Shown: piece after piece, positions 31,236-41,683 of the stretch | Position numbering within the stretch: the stretch's first letter is position 1 | Layout of the letters: each line of letters opens with the position of its first letter | Assembly (NCBI RefSeq): GCF_006337125.1 | Contig: NZ_CP040887.1 | Span: forward strand, 1,984,001-2,048,000 | Reading direction: 5' to 3' | Length of the DNA stretch: 64,000 nucleotides | Origin: Serinicoccus chungangensis | Lineage (GTDB): Bacteria > Actinomycetota > Actinomycetes > Actinomycetales > Dermatophilaceae | Translations under genes and position numbers: made by a program | The notes under the pieces: generated by a model | What the model was told of the DNA's origin: nothing | The model's database searches: none | What the model saw: only the letters and a program-made list of their open reading frames with translations

Positions 31236-32516
31236 TCAGCGGACCTGGCCGTCGCCCTCCACGACCCACTTGGTGGTCGTCAGCTCCGGCAGCGCCATGG
31301 GGCCGCGGGCGTGCAGCTTCTGCGTCGAGATGCCGATCTCGGCCCCGAAGCCGAACTCGCCGCCGTCGGTGAACCGGGTGGAGGCGTTGACCAGCACCGC
31401 GGCCGCGTCGATCTCGGTGGTGAACCGGCGGGCGGCGGCGCGGTCGGCCGTCACGATCGCCTCGGTGTGACCGCTGGTGTGCTCCTGGACGTGGGCGATG
31501 GCGGCGTCCAGGTCGTCGACCACCCGGGCGGAGATGTCCAGGGAGAGGAACTCGGTGTCGTCGTCCTCGTCGGTGATCGGCTGGTATGCCGCCCCGGCGG
31601 CCTCGGCGTACGGTCGCATCCGCTCGTCGCCGTGCACGGTGACGCCGGCGGCGGCCAGTTGCTCCATGACACCGGGCAGCACCCGCTCCGCGGCGTCGCG
31701 GTGCACCAGGAGCGACTCGGCCGCGTTGCACACCGAGGTGCGGTGCGTCTTGGAGTTGGTGACGACGGCGACCGCCATGTCGGTGTCCGCGCTCGCGTCG
31801 ACGACGACGTGGCAGTTGCCGATACCGGTCTCGATGACGGGCACCGTCGACTCGGTGACGACCGTCTGGATGAGGCTCGCGCCCCCGCGGGGGATGACCA
31901 GGTCGACGAGGCCGCGGGCGGTCATGAGGGCCCGCGCGGCGTCGTGGCCGCCCTCGGAGAGCAGGCTGACCGCGTCCGGCGAGATCCCCCGCTCCTCGAG
32001 ACCGGCCCGCAGCAGGTCGACCAGCGCGGCGTTGGTCGACCCCGCGGCGGACCCGCCGCGCAGGATGACCGCGTTGCCGCTCTTGAGGCCGAGCCCGGCC
32101 GCGTCGACGGTCACGTTGGGACGGGCCTCGTAGATCATGCCCACGACCCCCATGGGGACGCGCACCTGGCGGATCTGCAGCCCGTTGGCCAGCGTCGAGC
32201 CGCGCACCACCTCGCCGACGGGGTCGGGCAGCGAGGCGACCTGCCGCAGGGCGTCGGCCACGGCGCCGATGCGGTCCTCGTCGAGGGTGAGGCGGTCCAG
32301 CAGGTTCTCCGGCAGACCCGCGGAGCGGCCCCGCTCGAGGTCCTCCCGGTTGGCCTGCAGGACGCGGTCGGCTCCCGCGTCGACGGCGTCCGCCAGCGCC
32401 AGCAGGGCGGCGTCCTTCTCGGCCCGCGTCAGCAGGGCGAGCTGGCGGGCCGCGGTGCGCGCGGCCCGGGCGACCTGGGCGACGTGGTCGACGACCTCGG
32501 GGGCGATGGTGCTCAT
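31236..32516 (-). CDS. proA: Glutamate-5-semialdehyde dehydrogenase (gamma-glutamyl phosphate reductase)
   Basis: ProA reduces gamma-glutamyl phosphate to glutamate semialdehyde with NADPH, the second step of proline synthesis. The 426-residue protein has the catalytic-cysteine region [13 protein letters not shown], the [14 protein letters not shown] segment and a C-terminal [22 protein letters not shown]. It lies 42 bases after proB and is probably on the same transcript. Confidence 0.96.
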   Translation of the reverse strand: MSTIAPEVVDHVAQVARAARTAARQLALLTRAEKDAALLALADAVDAGADRVLQANREDLERGRSAGLPENLLDRLTLDEDRIGAVADALRQVASLPDPVGEVVRGSTLANGLQIRQVRVPMGVVGMIYEARPNVTVDAAGLGLKSGNAVILRGGSAAGSTNAALVDLLRAGLEERGISPDAVSLLSEGGHDAARALMTARGLVDLVIPRGGASLIQTVVTESTVPVIETGIGNCHVVVDASADTDMAVAVVTNSKTHRTSVCNAAESLLVHRDAAERVLPGVMEQLAAAGVTVHGDERMRPYAEAAGAAYQPITDEDDDTEFLSLDISARVVDDLDAAIAHVQEHTSGHTEAIVTADRAAARRFTTEIDAAAVLVNASTRFTDGGEFGFGAEIGISTQKLHARGPMALPELTTTKWVVEGDGQVR

Positions 32517-32558
32517 GGGACCTCCTGATCGGGGTGGCCGGTGACGGGGATGACGGGG

Positions 32559-33683
32559 CTAGAGGACGACGAGGTCGTCCCGGCGGACGACCGGCCGGGG
32601 CGCGGGGGCACCGGAGCGCAGCGCGGCGTCACGGACCATCCGGCGGCCGACCAGCGGGCCCAGCTCGGCCGCGTCGTAGCCGACGAGCCCGCGGGCCACC
32701 ACCTGGCCCCGTTGGTCGCAGAGGTCGACGGTGTCCCCCGCGCTGAAGCGGCCCTCGACCCGGGTGATGCCCACCGGGAGCAGGGAGGTCTGCCGCCGCA
32801 CGACCGCCTCGACGGCGCCGTCGTCGAGGACGACCCTGCCGGTCGCGCTGCTCGCGTGCGCCAGCCACCGCCGCCGCGCCGGGCTCTTGGTGCCGACCGG
32901 GGTGAAGAGCGTGCCGACGTCCTCGCCGCGCAGCGCCTGGTGGACCTGGTCGGTGCTGGTGACGAGGGCGGGGATGCCCTCCGCGACGGCCATCTGCGCG
33001 GCCGTGACCTTGGTCTGCATCCCCCCGGTGCCCACGCCCGACCCGGCGCTGCTCACGTCGACGGAGGTCAGCGCCTCGGCCCCGGCGACGAGCGGGATGC
33101 GGGAGGACCCCGGCCGGGACGGGTGCGCGGTGTAGAGCGCGTCCACGTCGGACAGCAGGACGAGGGCGTCCGCGTCGACGAGGTGGGCCACGAGCGCGGC
33201 GAGCCGGTCGTTGTCGCCGAAACGGATCTCGTCGGTGGCCACCGTGTCGTTCTCGTTGATGATCGGCACGACCTCGAGCTCCAGCAGGCGCTCCAGGGTA
33301 CGCGAGGCGTTGACGTAGTGGCTGCGCCGGTGCATGTCGTCGGCGGTGAGCAGCACCTGCCCGACCTGGACCCCGTGGAGGGTGAAGGCCTGGGTGTAGG
33401 CCGCCATGAGCGCCCCCTGACCGGTGCTGGCGGCGGCCTGCTGGGTCGCGAGGTCCTTGGGCCGGCGATCCAGGCCCAGCGGCACCATGCCGGCGGCGAT
33501 CGCGCCCGAGGACACCAGGACGACCTGGGTCCCGGCCAGCGACAGCTTGGCCAGGCTGCTGGCGAGCGCTTGCAGGCGGAAGCCGTCGAGACCGCCCTGC
33601 GGTCCGGTCAGCGAGGAGCTGCCGACCTTGACGACCATGCGGCGCGCGTCCCGGATGACGCTGCGGTCGACGGTCGGGGCCAT
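32559..33683 (-). CDS. proB: Glutamate 5-kinase
   Basis: ProB phosphorylates glutamate, the proline-feedback-controlled first step. The 374-residue protein has the kinase domain (VVKVGSSSLTGP, VLVSSGAIAAGM, PIINENDTVATDEIRFGDND, GTGGMQTKVTAA) and a C-terminal PUA domain (GRVVLDDGAVEAV). The ATG at 33681-33683 is seven bases from a TAGTAT box, so the messenger may be leaderless. Confidence 0.95.
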   Translation of the reverse strand: MAPTVDRSVIRDARRMVVKVGSSSLTGPQGGLDGFRLQALASSLAKLSLAGTQVVLVSSGAIAAGMVPLGLDRRPKDLATQQAAASTGQGALMAAYTQAFTLHGVQVGQVLLTADDMHRRSHYVNASRTLERLLELEVVPIINENDTVATDEIRFGDNDRLAALVAHLVDADALVLLSDVDALYTAHPSRPGSSRIPLVAGAEALTSVDVSSAGSGVGTGGMQTKVTAAQMAVAEGIPALVTSTDQVHQALRGEDVGTLFTPVGTKSPARRRWLAHASSATGRVVLDDGAVEAVVRRQTSLLPVGITRVEGRFSAGDTVDLCDQRGQVVARGLVGYDAAELGPLVGRRMVRDAALRSGAPAPRPVVRRDDLVVL

Positions 33684-33690
33684 GGGACGA

Positions 33691-33722
33691 ATACTATTCC
33701 ACGTCCGTGCATAGTCATGCAC
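33691..33722 (-). promoter_or_regulatory. Candidate proB promoter with an inverted repeat
   Basis: On the minus strand TAGTAT at 33691-33696 is a good -10 box seven bases before the proB ATG. ATGACT at 33713-33718 is a fair -35 box at 16 bases. A perfect inverted repeat GTGCAT-N4-ATGCAC (33707-33722) overlaps the -35 region and could be an operator. Confidence 0.5.
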
Positions 33723-33795
33723 CCTCCCCGAGGGCCTGACCCCGGGCCTCCCGCCCCGGCCCGCACGCACCCGCGGCCGGTGGGACCGTGCCGGG

Positions 33796-35301
33796 TCAGT
33801 CCTCGTCGGTCCACCGGCCGGCGCGGCGCTCGGCCTCCAGCTCCTCGCGGGCGGCGCTCGCGGCGTCCTTGCGGTCGTGGAAGGCCTCGCGCTTCTGGGC
33901 ACGGGTCGGGCGGGAGCGCTCGTCCAGCCGCAGGTCCGTGCCACGGCTGCCGAGCAGCTCGGCGCCGCCGGCCATCGTCGGCTCCCAGTCGAAGACGACC
34001 GCGTCGTCCTCCGGGCCGATGAGCACCGTCGACCCGGCGACCGCTCCCGCCTTGAGCAGCTCCTCCTCGACGCCCAGCCGGGCGAGCCGGTCGGCGAGGT
34101 ACCCGACGGCCTCGTCGTTGGCGAAGTCGGTCTGGCGCACCCAGCGCGTGGGCCGCTCCCCGAGGACCCGGAAGACCTCGTCCTCGGCGCCGCCCTCGCG
34201 GCGCACGGTGAAGCCCTGGTCGTCCAGCGCCCGCGGGCGCAGGACGACCCGCGCGGGCTCGGTCCCGACGTGCTCGGCACGGGCCCGGGCCACGTGCCCG
34301 GCCAGCGCGAAGGTCAGCTCCTTGAGGCCCTGGTGCGCGACCGCGGAGACGACGTGCACCTCGTAGCCCTGCTCCTCCAGGTCCGGCCGCACCATCTCGG
34401 CGAGCTCGCGCGCCTCGGGGACGTCCGCCTTGTTGAGCACGACCACGCGCACCCGCTCGGCGAGGGGGATGCCGCCGAGCTCGCCGTGGGGCACGTAGGC
34501 CGCGAGCTCGGCCTCGATGACCTCCAGGTCGGTGAGCGGGTCACGTCCCGGCTCCAGGGTCGCGCAGTCGATGACGTGCACGAGGACGTGGCAGCGTTCG
34601 ACGTGCCGGAGGAACTGCAGCCCCAGCCCCCGGCCCTCGCTGGCCCCGGGAATGAGGCCGGGCACGTCGGCCATGGTGAAGCGCTCCCCGCCGGCGGTGA
34701 CGACCCCGAGGTTGGGCACCAGCGTGGTGAAGGGGTAGTCGGCGATCTTGGGCTTGGCGGCGGACAGCACGCTGACCAGCGACGACTTGCCGGCCGAGGG
34801 GAAGCCGATGAGGGCCACGTCGGCGAGCGTCTTCAGCTCGAGGACGACCTCGGTCTCCTCACCCGGCTCCCCGAGCAGCGCGAAGCCGGGTGCCTTGCGC
34901 CGCGGCGAGGCCAGGGCCTTGTTGCCCAGCCCGCCGCGACCACCGCGCGCCGCGACGAACTCGGTGCCCTCCCCCACCAGGTCCGCCAGGACCTCGCCCC
35001 GGCGGGTGGTGACGACCGTGCCCGACGGCACGGCCAGCACGAGGTCCTCCCCCTGGGCCCCGTTGCGCTCGTCCCCCTCGCCCGGCCGGCCGTTGGGGGC
35101 GCTGCGGTGCGGTCCGTGGTGGTAGTCGATGAGGGTGGTGACCTGCGCGTCCACGCGCAGCACGATGTCACCGCCGCGACCGCCGTTGCCGCCGTCGGGA
35201 CCGCCCAGCGGCTTGAACTTCTCCCGGTGGACCGAGGCCACCCCGTGGCCCCCCTTGCCCGCGCGCAGGTGCAGCACGACCCGGTCGACGAAGTTGGCCA
35301 T
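33796..35301 (-). CDS. obgE: GTPase ObgE/CgtA
   Basis: Obg is an essential GTPase in 50S assembly and stress signalling. The 501-residue protein has the glycine-rich Obg fold ([31 protein letters not shown] in parts), a G domain starting [20 protein letters not shown] at about residue 167, and a C-terminal OCT domain of actinobacterial type with an additional charged tail ([20 protein letters not shown]). It follows rplU and rpmA, the conserved order. A hairpin lies between rpmA and obgE. Confidence 0.96.
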   Translation of the reverse strand: MANFVDRVVLHLRAGKGGHGVASVHREKFKPLGGPDGGNGGRGGDIVLRVDAQVTTLIDYHHGPHRSAPNGRPGEGDERNGAQGEDLVLAVPSGTVVTTRRGEVLADLVGEGTEFVAARGGRGGLGNKALASPRRKAPGFALLGEPGEETEVVLELKTLADVALIGFPSAGKSSLVSVLSAAKPKIADYPFTTLVPNLGVVTAGGERFTMADVPGLIPGASEGRGLGLQFLRHVERCHVLVHVIDCATLEPGRDPLTDLEVIEAELAAYVPHGELGGIPLAERVRVVVLNKADVPEARELAEMVRPDLEEQGYEVHVVSAVAHQGLKELTFALAGHVARARAEHVGTEPARVVLRPRALDDQGFTVRREGGAEDEVFRVLGERPTRWVRQTDFANDEAVGYLADRLARLGVEEELLKAGAVAGSTVLIGPEDDAVVFDWEPTMAGGAELLGSRGTDLRLDERSRPTRAQKREAFHDRKDAASAAREELEAERRAGRWTDED

Positions 35302-35332
35302 GGGGGGATCCTCTCAGGGGGTGCAGACGCCG

Positions 35333-35368
35333 CGACGCCGGCGGGTCGTGTCGGACCCACCGGCGTCG
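35333..35368 (-). terminator. Hairpin between rpmA and obgE
   Basis: Fifteen-base arms (35333-35347 and 35354-35368) pair with one mismatch around GTGTCG. It follows rpmA and precedes obgE on the minus strand. It could end or attenuate the ribosomal-protein transcript, lowering obgE expression relative to rplU-rpmA. Confidence 0.5.
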
Positions 35369-35423
35369 CCGATGCCGCGCGCCGGGCGGACCCGGCGTCT
35401 CATCAGGTGTGTGGTGCCGCGCC

Positions 35424-35693
35424 TCAGGCGTCGACGGTCGCGCTCTGGCCGACGATGTTGACGGTCTTGCGGCCCCGCTTGGCGCCGAACTCGACGACCC
35501 CGGGGACCAGCGCGAACAGCGTGTCGTCACCGCCACGGCCGACACCCTCGCCGGGGTGGAAGTGGGTCCCGCGCTGGCGGACGATGATCTCGCCGGCGCC
35601 GACAACCTGGCCGCCGAAGCGCTTCACGCCCAGGCGCTGCGCGTTCGAGTCACGACCGTTGCGGGTCGAGGACGCACCCTTCTTGTGTGCCAT
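35424..35693 (-). CDS. rpmA: 50S ribosomal protein L27
   Basis: L27 reaches into the peptidyl-transferase centre. The 89-residue protein begins [19 protein letters not shown] and continues [21 protein letters not shown], the standard L27 sequence. There is no cleavable N-terminal extension of the Firmicutes type. It lies 30 bases after rplU. Confidence 0.98.
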   Translation of the reverse strand: MAHKKGASSTRNGRDSNAQRLGVKRFGGQVVGAGEIIVRQRGTHFHPGEGVGRGGDDTLFALVPGVVEFGAKRGRKTVNIVGQSATVDA

Positions 35694-35723
35694 CTGCTGA
35701 CTCCTCCTTGGCTCGGGTGACGC

Positions 35724-36038
35724 TCAGGCGTCGATCGCGGTGATCTTGACCTGGGTGAGCGGCTGGCGGTGGCCCTGCCGCTTCTTGTACCCGGTCTTGT
35801 TCTTGTACTTCTGGATGACGATCTTGGGGCCCTTGACGGCACCCACGACCTCGGCGGTCACGGTGGCCTTGCCGAGGGCGTCGGCGTCGGTGGTCACGGC
35901 GTCACCGTCGACCAGGAGCACGGGCGCGAGCTCGACGGTGTCGCCGGCCGCGGCGTTGCCGCCGACCTTGTCGATGGTCAGCACGTCGCCGACGGAGACC
36001 TTCTCCTGGCGGCCGCCAGCACGGACGATCGCGTACAC
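35724..36038 (-). CDS. rplU: 50S ribosomal protein L21
   Basis: L21 of 104 residues, beginning [18 protein letters not shown] and ending [13 protein letters not shown], with the L21 signature [21 protein letters not shown] in the C-terminal half. GTG 36036-36038 was chosen as it aligns with the family start (usually MYAIV); longer in-frame extension to 36170 has no similarity. A long leader of up to about 165 bases separates it from the RNase E gene. Confidence 0.96.
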   Translation of the reverse strand: MYAIVRAGGRQEKVSVGDVLTIDKVGGNAAAGDTVELAPVLLVDGDAVTTDADALGKATVTAEVVGAVKGPKIVIQKYKNKTGYKKRQGHRQPLTQVKITAIDA

Positions 36039-36203
36039 GTTGAACTCGCTTTCTGCTTCTGTCGCGGTGGGCTCGGACGCGCCCTGGACGATGTGGACGG
36101 CCGGTCGAGCCGACATACGAGGATGTCGTCTGCGAGACCGGTGCCGCACACCTGGGGCGAACCGACGCACCAGACTACCGTGCGCGGTGCCCCGCCTCCA
36201 AAC

Positions 36204-38920
36204 TCAGCCGGACGTCCCGGAGACCGGGTCGGAGGACGCCTCCTGCGGGTGGGTCCCGTCGGAGGAGTCCGAGGAGCCCTGGGGGGCGGTGGAGCCGTCC
36301 GGGTACGACGTCGACGCGTCCTCGCCCACGGGCGGTCCGGCCGGGGCCACGACCCGCCCCCGACGGCGACGCCTGGGGGCCGGCGCCGGCTCCTGGGTCA
36401 CCGGCGCCGCGTCCGACACGGGCTCGGGGGTGGTCGGCGGCGTGGTCGCCACGTCCGCCGCGGCGGGCTCCGGCTCGCTGGGCGCCGTGCCGCGCTCGGG
36501 CACCGTGGCCGGCGCCTGCGCCTCGCCCTGGTCGGCCACCTCGTGGGCGGCCGCCCCGGCAGCCGCGTCCGCGGCCTCCGAGCTCGCGCCCGCGCTCAGC
36601 GCCGCGGCGTGGGCCGCGGCGGCGATCTGGGCCGGGGTCGGGCCGGACGGGTTGGGGCGGGCAGGACGTTCTTGGGCTCGGAGCCGGTGCTGGTGCCGCC
36701 CGAGCCGCCGTTGCCACCGCGGCCCTTGCCGCGTCGCTTGCCGCCGCCGTTGCCGTTGCCGTTGCCACCGCCGTTGCCGTCGTCGCCGCCGTTGCGCACG
36801 ACCGGTTCGGTCTGCACGACGACACCCCGGCCCGAGCAGTGCGTGCAGTTCTCGGAGAAGACCTCGATGAGGCCCGACCCGACCCGCTTGCGGGTCATCT
36901 GGACCAGCCCGAGCGAGGTCACCTCCGCCACCTGGTGCTTGGTCCGGTCGCGGCCCAGGCACTCCAGGAGCCGTCGGACGACCAGGTCGCGGTTGCTCTC
37001 CAGGACCATGTCGATGAAGTCGACGACGATGATGCCGCCGATGTCGCGCAGCCGCAGCTGCCGCACGATCTCCTCGGCCGCCTCGATGTTGTTCTTGGTG
37101 ACCGTCTCCTCCAGGTTGCCCCCGGAGCCGGTGAACTTGCCGGTGTTGACGTCGACGACGGTCATCGCCTCGGTGCGGTCGATGACGAGCGAGCCGCCCG
37201 AGGGCAGCCACACCTTGCGGTCCATCGCCTTGGCGATGGCCTCGTGGACGCGGTACGTCGTGAAGACGTCGCTCGTGCCGGTGTCCTTCTCGACGCGGTC
37301 GGCGAGGTCCGGGGCCACGTCGTCGATGTACCGCTTGACCTCGTTCCAGGCCTTCTCGCCGGAGACGACGAGCTTGGCGAAGTCCTCGTTGAAGACGTCG
37401 CGGATGACCCGCACGGTCATGTCCGGCTCGCCGTGCAGCAGGGAGGGCGCGTTGGCGGTCCGGGACTTGGTCTCGATCCGCTCCCACATCGCGGTCAGCC
37501 GCTCGACGTCGGCGCGCAGCTCGGCCTCCGAGGCGCCCTCGGCGGCGGTGCGGACGATGACCCCGGCGTCACCGGGCACGACCTCCTTGAGGATCTTCTT
37601 CAGGCGGGTGCGCTCGGTGTCCGGCAGCTTGCGCGAGATGCCGGTCATCGAGTTCCCGGGCACGTAGACGAGGTAGCGACCGGGCAGGGACACCTGCGAC
37701 GTGAGCCGCGCGCCCTTGTGGCCGATGGGGTCCTTGGTGACCTGGACGAGGACCGACTCCCCCGACTTGAGGGCGTTCTCGATGCGCTTGGGCTGGTTGC
37801 CCTCCAGCCCGGCGGCGTCCCAGTTGACCTCCCCGGCGTAGAGCACCGCGTTGCGGCCCTTGCCGATGTCGACGAAGGCCGCCTCCATGCTGGGCAGGAC
37901 GTTCTGCACCCGCCCGAGGTAGACGTTGCCCACCATCGTGGACTGCGCCGAGCGTGAGACGTAGTGCTCCACCGGCACCCCGTCCTCCAGGACGGCGATC
38001 TGGGTACGGTCCTCGAGCCCGCGGACCACCATGACCCGTTCGACGCTCTCGCGCCGCGCGAGGAACTCAGCCTCGGTGATGATGGTGCGGCGACGCCCGG
38101 CCTCCCGGCCCTCACGCCGGCGCTGCCGCTTGGCCTCGAGCCGGGTGGAGCCCTTGACCGAGGACACCTCGTCCTTGGCGGAGCGCTCGCTGCCGCTGCG
38201 GGAACGGCGGCGGCGCCGCTTGGTCCCACCGGCCGAGTCACCCTCGGACTCCTGGGCGTCGACCTGGTCGTCGGCCTGGCCGCCCTTGGCGTCCTCCCCG
38301 CCCTTCTGCTCCGCCTGGGAGCTGCCGGAGCCCTTGGACCCCGAGCCTCCCCCACCGCGACGGCGCCGGGAGGAACCGGAGGGCTTGTCCTGCCCCGTCG
38401 GCTCCGCCGCCGCCTCCTCGGGCTGGTCCTCGGCCTGCTCGGCGGCGCCGTCCTCACCGGCGCGGGAGCGTCGACCCTTGCCGCCCCGGCGGCGACGCCG
38501 GCGTCCCCGACCGCCGTTGTCGTCGTCCCCGTCGTCCCCGTCCGGACCCGCGGGGGCGTCCTCGGAGGTCGTCTCGGGCTCGACCTCGGGGGCCGGCGCC
38601 GGTGCGGTGGAGGCCGACGTGGCCCGGCGCGAGCGCCGCGGCGGCAGGTCGGTGAGGTCCGGAGCCTGGAACACGAGCCCGAAGGACGGCGTGCTGGCCG
38701 GGGCCGGCGGGGCGTCGTCCTCGGCGTCCGGCGTGTCGAGCTCCTCGGCGTCCGGGTCCTCGGCGTCCGGGTCCTCGGCGTCCGGGTCCTCGGCGTCCGG
38801 GTCCTCGGCCACGGGCTGCTCGCCCGCGGTGGCCTCGGTCCCGGCGCCCGGGACCTCGGTGCCCTGCTCGGGTGACGGCTGCCCGTCGACGGGTTCTGCG
38901 GAGGTGCGTTCGTCAGACAC
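36204..38920 (-). CDS. rne: Ribonuclease E/G, C-terminal tail frameshifted
   Basis: RNase E/G family endoribonuclease for RNA turnover and rRNA processing. A long acidic, repeat-rich N-terminal region precedes basic [10 protein letters not shown] stretches. The core has an S1-like segment (GNVYLGRVQNVLPSMEAAFVDIG), catalytic Asp motifs TVVDVNTGKF and IIVVDFIDM, and the zinc-link CTHCSGRG. GTG 38918-38920 follows AGGA. At about 36654-36664 the frame breaks: the core frame ends in an RPRPRSPPRP-like tail (stop 36596), while PNPSGPTPAQIAAAAHAAAL and a long A/P-rich tail with RRRRRGRVV are in the other frame. One extra C would join them. The enzyme core is intact either way. Confidence 0.85.
38741..38800. 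repeat. Four tandem 15-base repeats in the RNase E gene
   Basis: GTCCTCGGCGTCCGG is repeated from 38741 to 38800 (the first copy differs at one base), encoding PDAED units in the acidic N-terminal region. Such repeats change copy number easily. Confidence 0.85.
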
Positions 38921-39330
38921 GTGGTGTCCTTCCAGGTCGCGCGGCTGCGGTCCACAACCCGGCCCGGAGGCCTCCCTCCCGCGCGACGCGGGTGCAGTGT
39001 CGGCGTGGCCGGCCGGCCACGACGGAAGTCGTCCTGTGTCACCGGCTGCGGCTCGCGCGGTCGCGCGGCACCGGTTCCGGCGCGGCACGGGCTCCCGACG
39101 CGATGAGCCTCATCACGTCCACGACCTGCGTGCTGACCTCGTGGGCGCACCGCAGGGGCTCGTACCGGGTCGGACGACGCTGTGGGACGCCGTTCGACCG
39201 CTAGGCAGTATCGCACACACCGCGTCGCGCACGGCATCGTCGAGCCCGGGTCGCACCCACCCACGGCGCCCCGGACCCACCGGCGCCCCGTGGCCGGGAG
39301 GGGCAGGGGTTGACGGTACGGTAGGTCCCC
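38921..39330. other. 410-base divergent intergenic region between rne and serC
   Basis: No supported gene. It must hold promoters for both genes: a GATACT box on the minus strand (39207-39212) is a candidate rne -10, which would give a leader of nearly 290 bases. A perfect 18-base palindrome CGTGGCCGG/CCGGCCACG lies at 39004-39021 within that leader. RNase E genes in other bacteria autoregulate through long leaders; applying that here is inference. Confidence 0.5.
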
Positions 39331-40410
39331 GTGCGAGTCTTCAACTTCTCAGCCGGTCCAGCCACCATGCCGCTCGAGGTGCTCGAGCGCGCCCAGTCCG
39401 AGCTCACCGACTGGCGCGGGTCCGGGATGTCCGTCATGGAGATGTCCCACCGCAGCGCCGAGTTCGTCTCCATCGCGGCCGAGGCCGAGCGCCGGATGCG
39501 CGACCTCCTGTCGGTCCCCGACGACTACGCGGTGCTCTTCCTCCAGGGAGGGGCGACCGGGCAGTTCTCCGCGGTGCCGCTCAACCTCGCCTCCCCCGGC
39601 GCCCCCGCGGCCTACCTCAACACGGGGTCCTGGTCCGCGAAGGCGATCGCCGAGGGCCGCAAGTACGTCGACGTGCAGGTGCTGGCGGACGAGAAGGAGT
39701 CGAACTACTCCACGGTGCCGGCGCCGGGGTCGGTCGAGGTCCCCACGGACGCCGCCTACCTGCACTACACGATGAACGAGACGATCGGCGGGGTCGAGTT
39801 CCCCTACGTCCCGGACGCCGGTGCGGTGCCGGTCGTCACCGACGCCAGCTCGACGATCCTCTCCCGCCCGCTGGACGTCTCGCGGTTCGGCGTCGTCTAC
39901 GCGGGGGCGCAGAAGAACCTCGGGCCGGCAGGCATCTGCGTCGTCGTCGTCCGCCGGGACCTGCTGGACCGGGCGCGCGCGGACGTGCCCGCCGCCCTGG
40001 ACTGGAAGGCCATGGCCGACGCCGACTCCATGCTCAACACGCCGCCGACCCTGGCGTGGTACCTCGTGGGGCTGGTCCTGGAGTGGGTCGAGCAGCAGGG
40101 GGGCGTGGCGGAGATGGCGCGCCGCAACCAGGCCAAGGCCGACCTGCTCTACGGCGCCATCGAGGCCTCGGACTTCTACTCCAACCCCGTCCAGCCCGCG
40201 GCGCGCTCCTGGATGAACGTGCCCTTCCTCGTGCCCGACGGCGCGCTCGAGAAGCCCTTCGTGGCGGCCGCGGCCGAGGCCGGGCTCTCCGGGCTGGCGG
40301 GCCACCGCAGCGTGGGCGGGATGCGCGCGAGCATCTACAACGCCATGCCGATCGAGGGCGTCCAGGCCCTCGTGGACTTCATGACCGACTTCGAGCAGCA
40401 GAACGGCTGA
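39331..40410 (+). CDS. serC: Phosphoserine aminotransferase
   Basis: SerC transaminates 3-phosphohydroxypyruvate to phosphoserine with PLP. The 359-residue protein has FSAGPATMPLEVLERAQ, the QGGATGQFSAVPLNL phosphate-binding segment, and the PLP-lysine motif YAGAQKNLGPAG. It starts at GTG 39331. serA follows 12 bases later, so two of the three serine-synthesis enzymes are made together. Confidence 0.96.
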   Translation: MRVFNFSAGPATMPLEVLERAQSELTDWRGSGMSVMEMSHRSAEFVSIAAEAERRMRDLLSVPDDYAVLFLQGGATGQFSAVPLNLASPGAPAAYLNTGSWSAKAIAEGRKYVDVQVLADEKESNYSTVPAPGSVEVPTDAAYLHYTMNETIGGVEFPYVPDAGAVPVVTDASSTILSRPLDVSRFGVVYAGAQKNLGPAGICVVVVRRDLLDRARADVPAALDWKAMADADSMLNTPPTLAWYLVGLVLEWVEQQGGVAEMARRNQAKADLLYGAIEASDFYSNPVQPAARSWMNVPFLVPDGALEKPFVAAAAEAGLSGLAGHRSVGGMRASIYNAMPIEGVQALVDFMTDFEQQNG

Positions 40411-40422
40411 GACACCACTCCC

Positions 40423-41613
40423 ATGAGCCAGACCTACCCGATCCAGACCCTCAACGCGATCTCCCCCATCGGCCTGCAGCGCCTCGACCGGGACGTCTTC
40501 GACATCGGCACCGACATCGCGCAGCCCCGCGGGATCCTGCTGCGCTCCGCGGACCTGCACTCCGTCGAGATCCCCGAGTCGCTCTACGCCGTCGCCCGCG
40601 CCGGGGCCGGCACCAACAACATCCCCGTGGACGCCATGGCGGCGCGCGGCATCCCCGTCTTCAACACCCCGGGCGCCAACGCCAACGCGGTCAAGGAGCT
40701 CGTCATCGCGGGCATGCTGCTCGCGGCGCGCAACCTCTACCACGCCGCCGACTACACCCGCGGTCTCGTCGCCGAGCAGTCGCTCGGCGGGGCCGACCTG
40801 GACAAGCAGGTCGAGGCGGGCAAGAAGCAGTTCGCCGGGTACGAGCTGCCCGGCAGGACGCTAGGGGTCATCGGCCTCGGCGCCATCGGCGTGCTCGTCG
40901 CCAACGCGGCGCAGTCGCTGGGCCTCAAGGTGCTCGGCTACGACCCCGCCATCACCGTCGAGCGCGCCTGGCAGCTCTCGCCCAACGTCGAGCAGGTGAC
41001 CAGCGTCGAGGAGCTGTTCGCGCGCTCGGACATGATCACCCTGCACGTCCCGCTCATCGAGGCGACCAAGGGTCTGGTCGACGCCGAGCGGATCGCGACC
41101 ATGCCGGCCGGCGGCGTCGTGCTCAACTTCGCCCGCGGCGGGGTCGTGGACGAGGCGGCCGTGCTGGAGGCCCTGGACTCGGGGCACCTGCACGCCTACG
41201 TCAACGACTTCCCGAGCGAGGCCGGGTCGGTGCACCCCAAGGTCATCGCGCTGCCCCACCTGGGCGCCTCGACCGGCGAGGCCGAGGACAACTGCGCGGT
41301 CATGGCCGCCGACCAGCTCTCGGACTACCTGCTGCACGGCAACATCCGGAACTCGGTGAACTTCCCCGAGGTGGTCATGGCCCGCACCCCCGGCACCACC
41401 CGGCTGGGCATCTTCAACGAGAACAAGCCCAACATGATCGGCCAGATCACCGCGACGCTCGCCGACGCCGGGCTCAACGTCGCCGAGTTCACCAACAAGT
41501 CGAAGGGCGAGGTGGCCTACACCCTCGTCGACGTGGAGGGCGAGGTCCGCGACGACCTCAAGGACTCGATCCTGGCCATCGAGGGCATCATCCGGGCCCG
41601 CAAGATCGACTGA
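40423..41613 (+). CDS. serA: D-3-phosphoglycerate dehydrogenase with ACT domain
   Basis: SerA oxidises 3-phosphoglycerate to 3-phosphohydroxypyruvate. The 396-residue protein has the NAD-binding GLGAIGVLVANAAQSLG, the catalytic-site Arg in NFARGGVVDEA and His in LPHLGASTGEAEDN, and a C-terminal ACT domain (MIGQITATLADAGLNVAEF) typical of serine-feedback-regulated forms. It lacks the extra ASB domain of the longer actinobacterial type. It starts 12 bases after serC. Confidence 0.95.
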   Translation: MSQTYPIQTLNAISPIGLQRLDRDVFDIGTDIAQPRGILLRSADLHSVEIPESLYAVARAGAGTNNIPVDAMAARGIPVFNTPGANANAVKELVIAGMLLAARNLYHAADYTRGLVAEQSLGGADLDKQVEAGKKQFAGYELPGRTLGVIGLGAIGVLVANAAQSLGLKVLGYDPAITVERAWQLSPNVEQVTSVEELFARSDMITLHVPLIEATKGLVDAERIATMPAGGVVLNFARGGVVDEAAVLEALDSGHLHAYVNDFPSEAGSVHPKVIALPHLGASTGEAEDNCAVMAADQLSDYLLHGNIRNSVNFPEVVMARTPGTTRLGIFNENKPNMIGQITATLADAGLNVAEFTNKSKGEVAYTLVDVEGEVRDDLKDSILAIEGIIRARKID

Positions 41614-41683
41614 CGGCGCCGGGCCGGGCGGGGGTCGCTGCGGCAGCCCCCGTCCGGCCCGGTCCAGGGCTAGGCTGGCCGGC

